Assembly: GCA_003864495.1 (NCBI GenBank)
Contig: PEDN01001356.1
Span: forward strand, 62,001 to 126,000
Reading direction: 5' to 3'
DNA: 64,000 nucleotides
Source: Nemopilema nomurai
Taxonomy: Eukaryota; Cnidaria; Scyphozoa; Rhizostomeae; Rhizostomatidae
In this document: positions 20,734 to 32,736 of the stretch, piece after piece
Position numbering within the stretch: position 1 is the first letter of the stretch
Layout: the number at the start of each line of letters is the position of its first letter
Made by a program: the position numbers and the translations under genes
The notes under the pieces: model-generated
Database searches by the model: none
Told to the model about the DNA's origin: nothing
What the model saw: only the letters and a program-made list of their open reading frames with translations

Positions 20734-21575
20734 ACTTGAATAAAAGTGTTGTTGGTTGTACATAATAGTTTTTGACAAAATTGATATTTGATATTTAATT
20801 TCTTGAAGTTAAAAATATCATAGTTTCTAATAGGAGTTAACCTGAATATTATTTTGAAAATAGTCCCACAACTAATACCATACTTTAACAGCAACTTTGG
20901 CGTATCAAACTGGTGTATCAAACTGTTGTTAAATGCGGGTGTGAATAAAATAAAAACCAATAAAAATAACTAGCTGAGGTGACCTCCAACCTCCCCTTGT
21001 CACCAACAACGCCACCTGCAAACTGCATCAGACAGTTCCGTAGTGGTAGTGATAACAGATTAAAACTTCTAACTACTTGTACAACGGTAATGTACAATAA
21101 ACAAGACCTAGGTGTTCTCAGTAGAACAACCAGTCAACATACACAGTAGTATGGGCCTACTCAGCAGTACAAATAAACTAACCGAACAAACCCTGTTTGT
21201 TCACAGTGAAACAACTAGTTAACGTACACAGTAGTACACTAGTTAAACGTACACAGTAGTACAAACAATCAAACAGAATAAAGCACTTTCCTCAAGTCAC
21301 TGAAACGCACGTCTTTCCAACACCAGGGCACGATGACTGTTTTGATCGAGGCAGCAGCGATACGCGACTGCGCATATACCATCTTTCAGAGCATCAAGAT
21401 GGCGGCAATGCTACTTCAAGATGGCAGCTCACGGAGAATCTCACAACACAAACATAAAAAGCATGCTAAATACGTCTAGAACATTTTTACCATATTGTGA
21501 CTATTAATACGGCCCTTCCTATTTTGGAAAACTTTAATCAATTCATTCGTGCTGTAAACACAATCAAGCTGCTTT
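20734..21575. other. Non-coding stretch with short repeats
   Basis: No gene was seen. It holds the short repeat at 21129-21262 and YY1-like ATGGCGG at 21399-21405, followed by a second ATGGCAGC copy near 21424. Confidence 0.4.
21129..21262. repeat. Degenerate short repeat (about 25-bp unit)
   Basis: The unit CTAGTTAACGTACACAGTAG occurs about three times, at roughly 21129, 21211 and 21237, the last two adjacent. Units differ by a few bases. Confidence 0.65.
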
Positions 21576-22860
21576 TTAGTAAGAGTCTTTAACAATTGCA
21601 GTGTTGTTATCTTTTCCCCTGTGATATTGCCTACATAACCAGAATCCTTTTGGAGCTTTTGTAGTTTGCACACAGGGATAGTGGAACCATTCACCACTAC
21701 AGTTCACACCATCACATGTTATCATTTGTCCAAATGCTGGCCGCTCACAAGTGCAATAGACTTTTCGGTCATTTTCAATTGTATCTCTGGCTCTAGAAAC
21801 AATTTCTGGGAGTAGAATCTTCTCAAACTTTGACTGCAAATTCATTACGGTATTTGTATGGGCTTTTAATTTCCAAAACTCTCTTTCCATGACAAGAACA
21901 GGCCACAAGGCCATCAGCAGATGCACCCAACAAGGAACAAGCAGCAAACACAAGAAAACCTGTTTCTTCGACCTTCAAGTTTTTGTGATAGCTAGACATA
22001 CTTGTCCTATAGAGATTCCTAGCAACTGATTCCATTCTTCGTCCATATTTGGTAAACCTTTTGTCAGTGCCAGTTGCTGATTCATACTGCATTATCTGTG
22101 AAAACAGAGAGGTACTGGGACTCTCTGCTTTTGTTTTTGCAACTTGGTAGCACCTAGATGAAGTTATTCTACCAGCTCTGTGTAGCATCCAACTTTTTGA
22201 CAGTGACTGCAGCTTTGTTTTTCTGAACAGATTATGATAGGCCTGTGCATCAAAGCTTCTTTTATACTGCCTATACTGCTTAGGAGCAAAATGTTTCAGT
22301 GCATTTTCATCTAGTTCTATAGATGTTGGGTCAAAAAGACTCACTAGTGGCTCAGAAAGAATGTTTCTATCAGACTCAGCATCACTGTCAGCAATATCTG
22401 TGTCACTACCACACCAAATTTTTGTGGAAGATCCCTGTATATCTAGATCTTCTCTGTGTATGCTGGTGAAAATAGATGCTACAAAACTCCTTAAATTTTT
22501 TCTTGCAGATACTGCCTTCCCCTGAAGTTGAATCCATTACATTATAGGAACTTGTGGCAAAATTGATGCTATTTGCTTGGGGTGGATCATGTTTCTTCCC
22601 ACTTTTGAAATTTATTGCCTTTATAGGTGCTTGGTTAACTTGTCTTTTGCTTGCCTTCCAAGAACACAACTGGCTGGTTCAAGAAACTTCCTCATTTAGC
22701 TTGTAGTGAGTGGCAGCTTCATGGCTAAAGAACAAGATGCCATATGACTGCAGGCAGATCCCAATCCTCGCATGCAGGTACAGTCAGCTTCATTGTTTAT
22801 TACCACCCAAACGTCATATAATTTGTTAGTTTTTCCTTGTCGTTGACTGGGCAGCACCTG
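21576..22860 (-). pseudogene. YqaJ-family nuclease with SWIM and PHD fingers (degraded)
   Basis: Read leftwards. SWIM-like CTCMRGLGSACSHMA (about 22790-22745), a Ser/Lys-rich linker, then a YqaJ core with SWMLHRAGRITSSRCYQV (about 22200-22140), TKYGRRMESVARNLY, GASADGLVAC and VLEIKSPYKYRN, and a PHD-type finger (VYCTCERPAF, CDGVNCSGEWFHYPC, KGFWLC). The order matches the copy at 2076-4324. The usual Pro before the catalytic Asp is changed (ASADG). Frame changes near 22670 and 21880 break it. Confidence 0.7.
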
Positions 22861-23032
22861 AAAGAAGCAAGTTATAATTTGTAGCTTGTTTAATTTTTCT
22901 TAGAAAATATCATTATCAGTGAACGCTAAAAAGTTTCAAAAAGCTTTTGGCAACTTTTGAATTCTAAGGATACCTACAATTTGGTGTAAACCCTAGGGGA
23001 CCTAAAACTGAAAATGGAAAAAGGAAGCCTTA
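22861..23032. other. Spacer without recognised features
   Basis: This short AT-rich stretch lies between the YqaJ remnant and the Penelope-like fragment. Nothing was seen in it. Confidence 0.4.
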
Positions 23033-23650
23033 CTAAGAGGTAAATACGAACGTTAACAAGATTAAATTTATAATTAATAGGGGACATACTAGCAAAGTCA
23101 GTGTAAAGTCCAGTAAATGTTTTTTTGCAGTAGAGGCTAGTGGAAAATTGTTAAGAGTTTTGGATACCAAGACATCAATAAATGGCAGAGAGTTGTTATT
23201 TTCAACAGTAAAGTTAATGTTAGCATTAAATTTATTAATATGTCGAAGGAAAGAGCTACAACATAACATTGATAACAGACAGGTTTAAAATTCAAGGGGG
23301 CATTCGTTTACAAAACGGGTTTCAAGAGCACACATAAATATATTGGCTAAAGTGTGGGAGAGCCCATAGCGACAAGGTGCTAAAGGGAGAGGCCATAGCG
23401 ACACCGTCTATTTTGTCAAAAAGTTCACCATTAACAATAAAATGGTTGTTTTTAAAAGCAGCTTTGACTAGCTTGCGAAAATTTTCACTGTCGAACCCGC
23501 AGGCTAGATAATGGAAGGAATCAGGGTTACCAAAATTTGAAAATACTGTTAAAAGAGGAACTGTAGCCTTATGGAGGCAGTAGTCAGAAAATGAAAAATA
23601 ACTACCTGTAGAAAGTAAAAATTGTGAAAAAATAACTACAAAAAACATTT
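23033..23650 (-). pseudogene. Penelope-like reverse transcriptase fragment
   Basis: The - strand reads FNNHFIVNGELF-type sequence ending KIDGVAMASPFSTL (about 23420-23375), the Penelope-type RT region around GVAMGSP. About 150 bp further on come NINFTVENNNSLPFIDVLVS and, after a frame change in a seven-T run (23120-23126), a FTGLYTDF-type motif, both classic for Penelope-like elements. The GIY-YIG endonuclease was not found. The fragment is short and broken. Confidence 0.65.
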
Positions 23651-24690
23651 TGATGAAACTTTGAATAAAACATGATATAACAAAATAAAGTTGACAAATG
23701 TGGGTTTTTTACTTTTAGAAGGGTATGTTTCCATGGCAAAATGCGAATTTTATGAGGTGTTAGAAAGGTACACATAACTAGAAGGTAGTTGTAATTTTGA
23801 ACTTATAATGTATGTCAGAGGAACCAAAATCCAGAGGGCTACATTTGGAATTATTGGAATCTTTGTAAAGTCATGCAAAGTTGGGGTAGCCCCTGAAAAC
23901 CCTGTTTCCATGGCAACTTGGAGAATATTATTCAAAATTTCAGTAATTCAAATCAACATTCAACTCAAAATATGTTGTGTGTAAAAGTTCTACTAAGTTT
24001 GGCCCTATGGTTATGGAGATTTGTGTACCTAAACTAAACTACCCTGTAATTTTGACATTCTCAGAAATCGCGATTTCAATAAATCGACAGGAAATTTGTA
24101 CAGGAACCTCTGTACAAGAAGGAGAACAGGAAATTATTTAAATGTTAATGTCTTTTGGCTATTATTCTTTTATTTTTTACCAGTAACAACTAGATTTACA
24201 TCAGTCTCATCAATGAATATGACATCAGCAGCACTGACAGATCTGGAACTTTTTGACATTTTATCTGAACCTTTAGATGTTAATTTAGGCTGAGTATGCA
24301 TCTTCCTGTTTCTTCTTTTGAAATTTTAGCGTTTTTCTCCATTTCCTGTATTTTTCTGAAACCTTTCGGCTAGTATTATGCATTCTGGCTCTATCTTCTT
24401 GCCTTAATGCTCTTAATTCTCACCTGGCTTTAGACCAAATTTTTCCAAAAGCAACAAGTTGCTACCAGCACCAGTATTTGAAACACAAATAGCTTCACAA
24501 TACTTATAACAACCCTCCTTTTACCACAAAATGTAGTCTTGGGCACCAACGATTACGGCCAGCCATTTAAGCTGTCATTTTGATTTTGTGTTAGCCCAAG
24601 TAGACATCTACCAAGAAGCTCAGAATCACTCAGTCTTTTGAAAATTGGATTCAATGCTGACATGAAAACATTTTATAAAGATGTTTGTAA
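23651..24690. other. Stretch without recognised genes
   Basis: AT-rich sequence between the Penelope-like fragment and the Mutator-like gene. Small open frames (for example at 24096-24293) show no motif. The 3' end of the Mutator-like element may lie here, but no terminal repeat was recognised. Confidence 0.35.
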
Positions 24691-25566
24691 TCATTTGAGC
24701 TCTATCCCTGTAGCCTCATCCCTCCAAAAGCGACACCATGATTCCTTTCCCCTTGGACAGAACTGATGCTGAGAGGTAAGGGACTTTTCAGGCTCTTCAA
24801 TAATGTGATGTTGTATGGCAGTAATTGCTTTCTTCATCCCATGTAAATTGCCTTTATTCTGCGTTATTGCCAGTCCATAATAGTTCTGGATTCTTTTGAT
24901 CGTGTGTTGTGTAAGGCGTTGTGCACCACCGACATCTTTGCCATCAGAGAGTTTCTGCCCTCGCATGTTCTTTTTGTAATCATGGAGAGCTGTCCCCATC
25001 CTCTTTTGAATGTGCCCTACACATTCTTCTTTCTCTATTGGATAACATTGTCCAAATTCCTCTTTAACTTCATCTGAAACACTCCCAAAGCAGCTTCTGT
25101 CACCATCACCAATGCAATGGGTGTACATCAAGTTCCTCTCTTCTATGCTTCTTTTGAAAATCATAGCTTCTCCCTTCCCTTCCATACTACCAGATGAGCC
25201 TCTGTGGTTTATGCAACAAACATCGTGGTAATTTGCTGCCCATTCTTTGTATTCAGATGACTCTTTGTCAAGCTTTTTATAATGAATGCATTCATGACAC
25301 ACTTGAGAGAGTACTTCATAGTCTAAAACTTTTCCAGTTCCTACTGATAGAATAAAACAACACCAATTTTTGATGTGTCCTCTTTTCTGCCATGTACCAC
25401 CTACAGTCACAGCTATTTGACCAACTTCTTTCCCATCCTCTAGTTTAATTACCTGACTTGGTTCTTCAGATTTTACTATATTCACCAATCTTGCAGCTGC
25501 TTCGTTCATTTTGTTTTCTGTTTGTACAACCTGAGCTGCCTCTATGTCTTTCAAGTGCTTGTTGTA

Positions 25567-25574
25567 TGATGTCT
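25567..25574. repeat. hAT target-site duplication (left copy)
   Basis: TGATGTCT, identical to 28307-28314. The length of 8 bp is diagnostic of hAT insertion. Confidence 0.9.
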
Positions 25575-28306
25575 CAGGGCTGCCATCTGGCCTAATTTCA
25601 TAAATCTGGCCTCTTCGCGATGGCCTTGGCTACGGATAATTTACCATGGCCTGCAGTTGAATTTTGGCTAAATTTTGGCCCACTAAAACTTTTTAAAATC
25701 TTAAAGTTTAAAACCTCTTAATTTTGAATTTAATTCCATTTCCAATAAAAAGTGATAAAACCAGTTCACTGACTCCCACAATAAGCGCAGTTATAACCTT
25801 ACACTTGCGTCATGCTAATTGCCCCATTGCTAAATGCCCCAAAAATTGCACCGCACAGGTCAAACCGCAGAGGTTTCAAATTCTGATAATTAATTGTAAT
25901 GAATAAAGAGAGCTGAAAATTGTGCAAAGGATAATAGGAGTGTTTCAAAAGATACATTCTTTTGATCACCTTAAATTGTTTTCATTTGCCAGAAGATTCG
26001 AAACTTTTTGAACAGTAGTGTATATTAAAAAAACTTCAGTTTATTTTATCATTTTCACCACGCTCATTCATCGATCGGTTGCTAATATTCAAATTTGAAA
26101 TTTGTTAATGCTGAGATTATGGCTTCGTCCACATCAAATTCTACTAAATCTTCAAAGTGGAAAGGCTGTTATGATTCTTCTCGAAAGTACAAGAAGAGTT
26201 GGGAAAAGAAACATGTTTGGCTATCTCAGTGTTCAGACGGCAAAGGCAATGCATATTGCAAGTTATGCAGAAAAACACTGCAGCCAAAGTTATCGTCGAT
26301 TTCAAAGCATGAAGCCAGTGAAGAACACAGCAGCAAAGTGCGAAAAAGGCAACAAATTAGGCCATTGGTTTAAGAAAAAAGACCAAAAGCTGGTACTAAC
26401 GACAAAGTGAAGAGAGCTGAAATCAGCGTAGCAATTGCAGTTGCATGCCACTCAGCAATAGTGGCAGTTGATCATCTTGGGGAGATCATGACGGAATACG
26501 GCAAAGGCAGCACGATTGGCGAAATTTGTCTCCATAGAACCAAATGCAGCCAACTGCTGACAAAAGTCATTTCTCCAGCAATGTAACATAAACTTCAAGA
26601 GGATGCAAAAGACAAGGGCTTCACTGTACTGATTGATGAAACGACTGACGTTGCCTCTTATGCATCCGCATTAGATACTTCAGCGAACAAAATTTGAAAA
26701 TTGAGACAGCGTATGTTGGCATGGTTGAGGTAACTGAGGCAACAGGTGAAAGCTTGTTCCAGGCCTTGAAAGCTGCTCTTGAAGGAATTGGACTCAACTT
26801 GGCAAATTGGTTTGGCTTTGCCAGTGATGGTTGGGGTCAGAAATTCGGTTTGGACAAGAATGAAAGAAGTTTCACCTAACTGCACAATGATGAAGTGTAT
26901 TTGCCACTCACTTGAGCTGTGCACTCAACATGCCTTCGAAGTGATGCCTGCTAACCTTGGTTTCTTGTTAAAAGAAATACCTAAATGGTTTACTAAAAGC
27001 ACTACCAGGCGAGAAGCATTTAAGGAACTGTTAATCGTAATGGACCCAAGGGAAGAATCTGCAGTAAAACCCTTGCCGTTTCAGAAAATGTCAACGACTC
27101 GCTGGCTTGTGAGAGGCAAATTTATTTACAACTTGTTGGTCAATTCGGCGGAAATCAAAGCCTATTTCATGGTAGAGGAGCCCAACCACAAATCTGATGT
27201 GAGATACAAAGCCAGGATGATTTTGAGCATGCTGAACGATCCAGTGAACCTTCTCTACTTTCACTTTCTGTCACCAGTGGTTACGGAATTTGAAAGAGTA
27301 AACGCCTTCTTTCAAACAACAAATGCCGACCCGGATGAAATAGTCCGCCAGCTTTTCTGTCTTCAAAAGTCATGAAAGAATCTACGGCTTTGGGGGAGGG
27401 GACACTATTCTGCCTTTGTCGCGCATCCTTTGGCGTGAAGTACTCGATGGAAACAAAAAAGTACATGGAAGGACAAGGAAACAGCAGCACCGCCAAGGAA
27501 ATTGTGTAGGACATTTCCACAAGATGCAAGAGTTTTCTTGTGGAACTTCTTCAACAAGTAAGGAAGAGGCTGCCAGACAATGAGAAATTATTCTGTGGTC
27601 TGAACAATCTAAATCCGAAGATTTCCTTGACGCAAATGGACCGTCCTTTGCTTGTTTCGCTGCCTATGCTTCACATTGCCAGATATATAACGGCTGTAGA
27701 AGAGCAGTACCGCCAAATACTTCACGTGGACTGGGCATCCGAAGAAGTCTTTAGCGGTAAAATTCCTTCAGATTCGGCAGATTTTTGGGCAGGTGTATAC
27801 CAATTCCAGACAGTTTCAGGGCAAAGGCAATTTAAAGATCTTGCCCTTTATGCCCTGACTGCGCTTGCCACTCCAGTAAGCAATGCCGTCTGTGAAAAAG
27901 TATTCTCTCAGCTGACGTGCGTCAAGACAAGACTGAGAAACTCAATGAAATTGCAGATGCTGGATGCCATCATCCGCATTAGATCCAGCTTGAAGATGAG
28001 AGGATATTGTTGTAAAGATTTCAAGCCAACCCCAAAAATGTTGGAACTGTTCAATTCAGCAAACATGCGCCAAGAGAAGTGTGATGAAGAAGAAATTGTC
28101 TGCTTGGACGCTTTTTAACATTTTTACGTATTAACGGTTTTTAACATTTCTACCTATTACATTTCTATCTACCTGTTATTTCAAACGAAAATCCTTTGTT
28201 GTGAAACAATAGGCGTTGTTTAAATTTTTTGGCTATTTGGGCGAAGATTTGGCCTAATAAAATCTTAAGTCTGACAACTGCTGACCAAAGGCATGTGGCA
28301 GCCCTG
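25575..28306 (+). mobile_element. hAT DNA transposon, complete with terminal repeats
   Basis: The ends are CAGGGCTGCC at 25575 and its inverse GGCAGCCCTG ending at 28306, matching the CAGGG-type hAT terminus, with perfect 8-bp duplications outside. Length is 2732 bp. Inside is a degraded BED-finger hAT transposase (+). The element sits inside the Mutator-like gene. Confidence 0.9.
26119..28118 (+). pseudogene. BED-finger hAT transposase (ZBED/FAM200-like), degraded
   Basis: It starts at ATG 26119 with a Ser-rich stretch and KKSWEKKHVWLSQ, then a BED-type finger (AYCKLCRKTL, SKHEASEEHSS). The catalytic core follows in pieces: GFTVLIDETTDVASYA (about 26620-26660), TMMKCICHSLELCTQHA, MSTTRWLVRGKF (about 27090-27125). 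The hAT C-terminal dimerisation block is LALYALTALATPVSNAVCEK with VFSQLTCVKTRLRN (about 27840-27940). Stops and frame changes at about 26375, 26585, 26690, 26877 and 27375 break it. The core Asp near LIDETTD is still present. Confidence 0.8.
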
Positions 28307-28314
28307 TGATGTCT
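28307..28314. repeat. hAT target-site duplication (right copy)
   Basis: TGATGTCT, partner of 25567-25574. Confidence 0.9.
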
Positions 28315-28752
28315 TCATTACTGGTGGTGGCAAATTCAGTCGCGCACAGAATCTTTTAAATTTTTCATTGCTGAAAAAGTGAAAAATCTTGGATCTTAAC
28401 TCCGCCAGCTTCTTTGATATGTGCTTTTGGCTTTGATAAGCCAATTTTTTTACTGAAAGCTCTTGTAATTATTCTTTTTTCGCCCTTTCCAAAATCTGTA
28501 TTTGACAGCTTATCTGCAGACAAATTTCTTATAGCTGTTGGATGCTTCACAATTTTCAGCTCTACTTGTGCTTGGCCTAGGCCCATCGTCACTTTCACCA
28601 ATAGAGGTATCTGAAGCTGTTTCCTGGCAAAAAATTTCCCAATTCTTTTTACCAAAATATCCTTTCCGTTTTTTTTCGTTGAAAATCGTGGCATTCTGCA
28701 TCGAAAAGTGAATGAATGCGATATCCAAAAACTGCATAGCAACCAGTAACAA

Positions 28753-29540
28753 ACTTTTGGAGCGTTAACAGTTCGATCGACCCAACAAAACTTAGAACTG
28801 CATTGTGGGTTAATTGCGGTAGAGTTTTTCCCCGTTTCTCTGAAGCAGAATTTTAAAACATAAGGCGGGAGTAAATCGAGAATTTGGGGGCCCAAATACG
28901 ACAATAAGGTAGAAAAACAAAGGATTTTTGACCTCGTTGTTAAAAAAGTCCTTTTTCGCAGAAATGAAAAAGTCCAACAAGCACATCTCTTTGACTGTCA
29001 ACTATTTTAAAATTAGTTGAAGGAGTATTTTTTTTAAATTAAAAAAAATTCAACAAAATTTTTTTTTACAGTGATTTTCTGTGTACTGCCTGCTTACAGG
29101 TAAAATATTTAATGGTTATGAGAAGTAGCTACTAAAATGTATAAGAGAAATACCAATGAAAATAATAATTGAAATATCAATGAAGAAATACAATGATAGA
29201 AAAGTGATTTATCAACCCAGCTGATTAAAATGCTTCTCCTTCATATAATTTTCATCAGCAGAGGAATTTGACCCAGTCTTTTCCTTTTCTCTGTACATCT
29301 GACTTACAACTGAATCACTTTTGAGCACGTATTCCAATGTGGTAATCACAATTAGGGCATTGCTTTTTCCCACCTCTCTACCAAAGAAAATATAACTATA
29401 GTTGATTCTTATTAACAAGGAAGATCTAAATTCACCTTTCCGACCTGTCATAATATCTTGTCTTGTAAACCAATCAAACGCAAGAATTTTTGGTGCCAAA
29501 TTTAGGACATCGGGTCAGACAAACAAGTGGAGTAGCCATG
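28753..29540. other. Stretch without recognised genes
   Basis: It probably includes the 5' flank of the Mutator-like gene. An open frame on the - strand at 29212-29499 has no recognisable motif. A/T runs near 29020-29070 are low complexity. Confidence 0.35.
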
Positions 29541-29542
29541 AA

Positions 29543-29550
29543 TATATAAA
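29543..29550 (+). promoter_or_regulatory. TATA box ahead of a THAP exon
   Basis: TATATAAA lies 37 bp before the ATG at 29587, a spacing that would give a very short leader. It is a plausible core promoter for the THAP exon. Confidence 0.5.
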
Positions 29551-29586
29551 GGTGTTTACTTTGCGGAGAGCGATCTGTGTTAAACG

Positions 29587-29784
29587 ATGGTGAAAACTTG
29601 TCAGTATGGAACTTGTAGATCTGATAGCAGAAAACCTGAAAGTTTACGTGGAATCGTTTTCATTCCGTTTCTGAAGCCAAAAGCCGATCTTGAGAAGTGT
29701 CTCGGTTGGATAAAAGCATGTAGTAGGCCACATTTGCAACTCAATGTTAGGAAGATTAACAAGCACAGATATGTCTGCTCAAAG
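29587..29784 (+). CDS. First exon of a THAP-domain protein (transposase remnant)
   Basis: ATG 29587 starts MVKTCQYGTCRSDS, with both N-terminal zinc Cys residues spaced as in THAP fingers. Then come GIVFIPFLKP, a Trp in LGWIKACSRP, and NKHRYVCSK directly before a GT (about 29784), where an intron likely starts and the final His would follow. The next exon was not found: about 250 bp downstream an oppositely oriented transposase fragment begins. A truncated ISL2EU/THAP element is the best guess. Confidence 0.6.
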
Positions 29785-29951
29785 GTTTGTAGCACTATTT
29801 AAGTCTTAAACTATATTATAAACTAACGTTTTTAGGTGAGGCACAAGTTTTACCAATTTAATTCATTTCAGGTTAATAGAATATTGCCGCTCACCGGCAG
29901 AAAACTAGGTTCTCTAAAAGTCCTACTCTTGATCTCTAGCATTTTTCTTTA

Positions 29952-31048
29952 TCATTTATCATCTTTATCATTTTCATCAAGTAACAAACAATGTGTGATT
30001 ACCTTTAAATGCGATATAACTCCAGACTGATTGGTAATATTTTTGTCGCTTACACTACAAGGGAAACCATCACTGACAAACGTTATGGCTCCATTTGGGG
30101 CAACACCAATCAAATATTTTGCTGACAAGTAATGCTTATAGTTACTGTATGATGCAGATCCTGCAGCTAGATCTCTTCGTGGGGCTGCAATTCGAAATTC
30201 TGTGCAGTCTATTATGATCCTGCAGTTGGTTATATCACCAAATGACTCTGGTAGACTGCATTTATTTTCTTCCTGTGAAGAAACTTTTCCCATCATTCCA
30301 ACGAAAAATATCTCATGTATTGCATATAAATAAGTCATAGCAATGTTTTGAATTGTTGTCTGACTGACTAAGTATCTCAATGCTATGTCAAAATATGGGA
30401 GATCATAGCGAAGACTCATTAAAAGTATCAGAAGCTGATCTTCAATGGGAATTGCCTTCACCTGGAACCTAGACTAGTAGTTAAGGGGTGCAAATTTCTC
30501 AATGGTGTTGGCAATTACTTGGAAAACAGACTTGTCAATGCCTGTATAGTTCTTTACATCAATATCATTCAGGTTTTTAAAACGAAAACGCACCATTTCA
30601 AGTGATTCAATCTTCCTCAACAATCCCTGTACATTTTTGGTGCTATTTTCAATTTCACCACATGTTTCACTTCTTGGTAAAGGGCCTGTTTCACTTAATA
30701 GTTTATCAGAAGAATCTTTGTCTTGAATTATATTTGTTTCTTCTGCTACTTCTGCAGGTTCCAAATTGACGGTACTGGCTAAACATGCAGATCTTTTACT
30801 CAGCTTTTCATCGTCGGGGGCACCTCAAAGATTGACGCTTGGAATTACTCCTTGTTTTAAACGACGTTTTTTGAATACACTTGGTATATCTGTTGCTGGT
30901 ATGTACATGTCTGCTTCAGTAAAATGCCTTGAACACACATATGAGGTGCTCGATGGGGTAAAATTATCACGCCTTACTCGACACACCCATGCTTTAAACA
31001 ACTTCGCATCTTTTGGGTATCGAAAAAAGGATAGGTCTGGATTCTTTG
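29952..31048 (-). pseudogene. THAP-domain DDE transposase, truncated at both ends (same family as element D)
   Basis: Read leftwards: THAP finger lacking its first Cys pair (LSFFRYPKDAKLFKAWVCRV, SYVCSRHFTEADMY, about 31030-30900), linker, then VRFRFKNLNDIDVKNYTGID (about 30600-30540), a stop near 30474, and the DDE domain (30461-29995) with CRIIIDCTEFRIAAP and FVSDGFPCSVSDKN. It ends at ISHLK followed by GTAATC, the same intron position as in element D (after FHHLQ). The exon with the second Asp and the Glu is missing. Sequence resemblance to 61098-62894 is obvious along its length. Confidence 0.7.
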
Positions 31049-31303
31049 AAGAAGATTAGTAGCAACCATAAACAGAACAGTAATTCAGCATGTTTACAAA
31101 GAATGATCGGAAAACGTATGTTTGAAGTCAGTTTTACTTGTAATACAGTTCAACACACGACGAAACTAGCTTGGTTCTAAGAACAATCATTTGTTTGTGT
31201 CAGGTCCTTTCATTAAAAAACAACAGATGTAACAGATCTAAACATTGTTTATAAATTTATTCAAAAGGAACTACTGAAGGGCAAAGGTTAGTTAATGCAC
31301 ATA

Positions 31304-32736
31304 TTACTTTAACAATGTTATCCAGCATTGGATGTGTTTCATTATTTTTGTAAGCAAAAGGTTAATTGGAATTGTACTCTGTAAAATAGTATATTTTTGT
31401 CTTAAAAAACCAATGACTCTCTCAACATGGATTCTAACATTGGCTATTTTTCTTGACCTCTCTACAACACCTCCACTGAGCTGTTTTTTCACGTGTGAAT
31501 TCTGGGATACGCAATGATGCTCCTTTCATTGCAATGACTTCTTCAATGTTGAAACCTCTGTCAGCCAGTACAATGTCCCCAGGTAGTAAGTTATTTGTAA
31601 AGTTTGAATTTTCAGTAAGATGTTTGTCGCTTGTACGCCCTCCCCATCCATTTGAAATAAAGGAGACTGATCCTTGTTGGGTAATAGCTATCAAATACTT
31701 AACAGTATTATTGTGTTTGTAGCTTGACCATGTTTGTGCACGTGCGTAGAGATTTGATGGTCGTTCAATAAAAATCTCAAAGCAGTCGATTATGGCTGTA
31801 ACTTTTCTACCATAATTTTCCCTGAACACCATTGGCATAGATATCATGAGATCTCCTCTGTCAGGCCAATGAATAGGTTTTTCTAAATTCACAAACAATA
31901 AATCAATAATTTCGGTGAATGCCCTCGAAATAACACTTGTTGAAACATCAAAACGATACGCTAGGTCCTGAACTTGTAAATTTAAGCGCAGTCGCATCAA
32001 AGTCACAAACTTTTGAAATTTGTTCAGTGCTGAATTTCGCTGTAGTGAAATTCCAGGGCTGATCAGATGGAAAACGGCAATCAAAGTCCCTTTTGTTGGG
32101 AGTCCTGTGTAAAAAAAGAACTTCGTTGTCATCATCAAAGTCACTTTCATTAAATCTGTTTTGACCGGTTTGGGAAACATACTGTATATGATGTTTAAGT
32201 TGTTCATTTTCGGTCTGAAGGTTTTCCAACGCCTTCACTGTTTCGACGTTTTCAGAACTTTGCTGGCCGTCGTCTTCACCTGCCTGCAGAAATTCATTAA
32301 GCTCTGACAACGATTCGCTCTCTTCAGAGCCTTCTGCTTCAATCGGGAGAATCTTTCTTCGTTTGGCACGCTCATAGCGCTCTAAATTGCGACTGGGTAC
32401 CTGTTCCCCCTTTGACGACTGACGGCTTTCATAGCCGAGACCTATCGTTGGAAGCCAGTCTGGATTGCCCTCGTCATATAGTGCTAATGGCCTTCCACTA
32501 TGAAAATGCTCTCCACATACTCGCCAAGCTTCAACCTTTTTCCATGATGAGTCCGCTCGATTTATGGCTGCAAACCACAATCTCCTCCTCTTTTCAGACA
32601 GACGCTGAGTTTCCTCCCCTTCGTTCTTTTTCACTGCCGGAATAAGAAAAAAGCCAAGATCCGACTCTTTTCCCTGATTATTACTACACGAAACGATGCA
32701 ACAAAGCGTGGGCATTTTGCCAGTTTGTAAAGTCAC
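31304..32736 (-). CDS. THAP-domain DDE transposase (frameshifted copy)
   Basis: Starts at ATG 32736. The THAP finger has all ligands ([22 protein letters not shown]), then a basic segment ([15 protein letters not shown]), an acidic and coiled-coil region, and a DDE domain with [27 protein letters not shown] and [12 protein letters not shown]. The triad is complete. Two frame changes fall in homopolymers: A7 at 32111-32117 and T6 at 31484-31489. If those are sequencing errors the gene would be open. ATGGCGG at 32830-32836 lies just upstream, probably in the lost terminal repeat. The partner YqaJ gene is absent on its left. Confidence 0.75.

Larger units (their letters stand above)
24691..28752 (-). 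pseudogene. Mutator/Phantom-like transposase gene, split by a hAT insertion
   Basis: The N-terminal part lies at about 28752-28315: GYFGKKNWEIFCQ, a Ser/Pro-rich stretch, and after a frame change FCARLNLPPPVMKTS. After the hAT (25575-28306) and one target duplication are removed, the frame runs on as YNKHLKDIEAAQVVQ and the Mutator-like domain (25554-24691): VTVGGTWQKRGH, CINHRGSSGSMEG, YTHCIGDGDRSCFGSV, ECVGHIQKRMG and QNYYGLAITQNKG. In this family the first motif is normally VDGTWQKRGH; here the Asp is Gly (GTAGGTGGT, coding strand), so the copy should be inactive. The second acidic site (GDGD) remains. Confidence 0.75.

Noticed and set aside
21129..21262. CRISPR-like repeat array
   Set aside because: Units are partly adjacent and diverged, with no regular spacers, and the genome is eukaryotic.
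23750..24293. Small coding genes around 23.8-24.3 kb
   Set aside because: Low-complexity hydrophobic translations typical of random AT-rich open frames.
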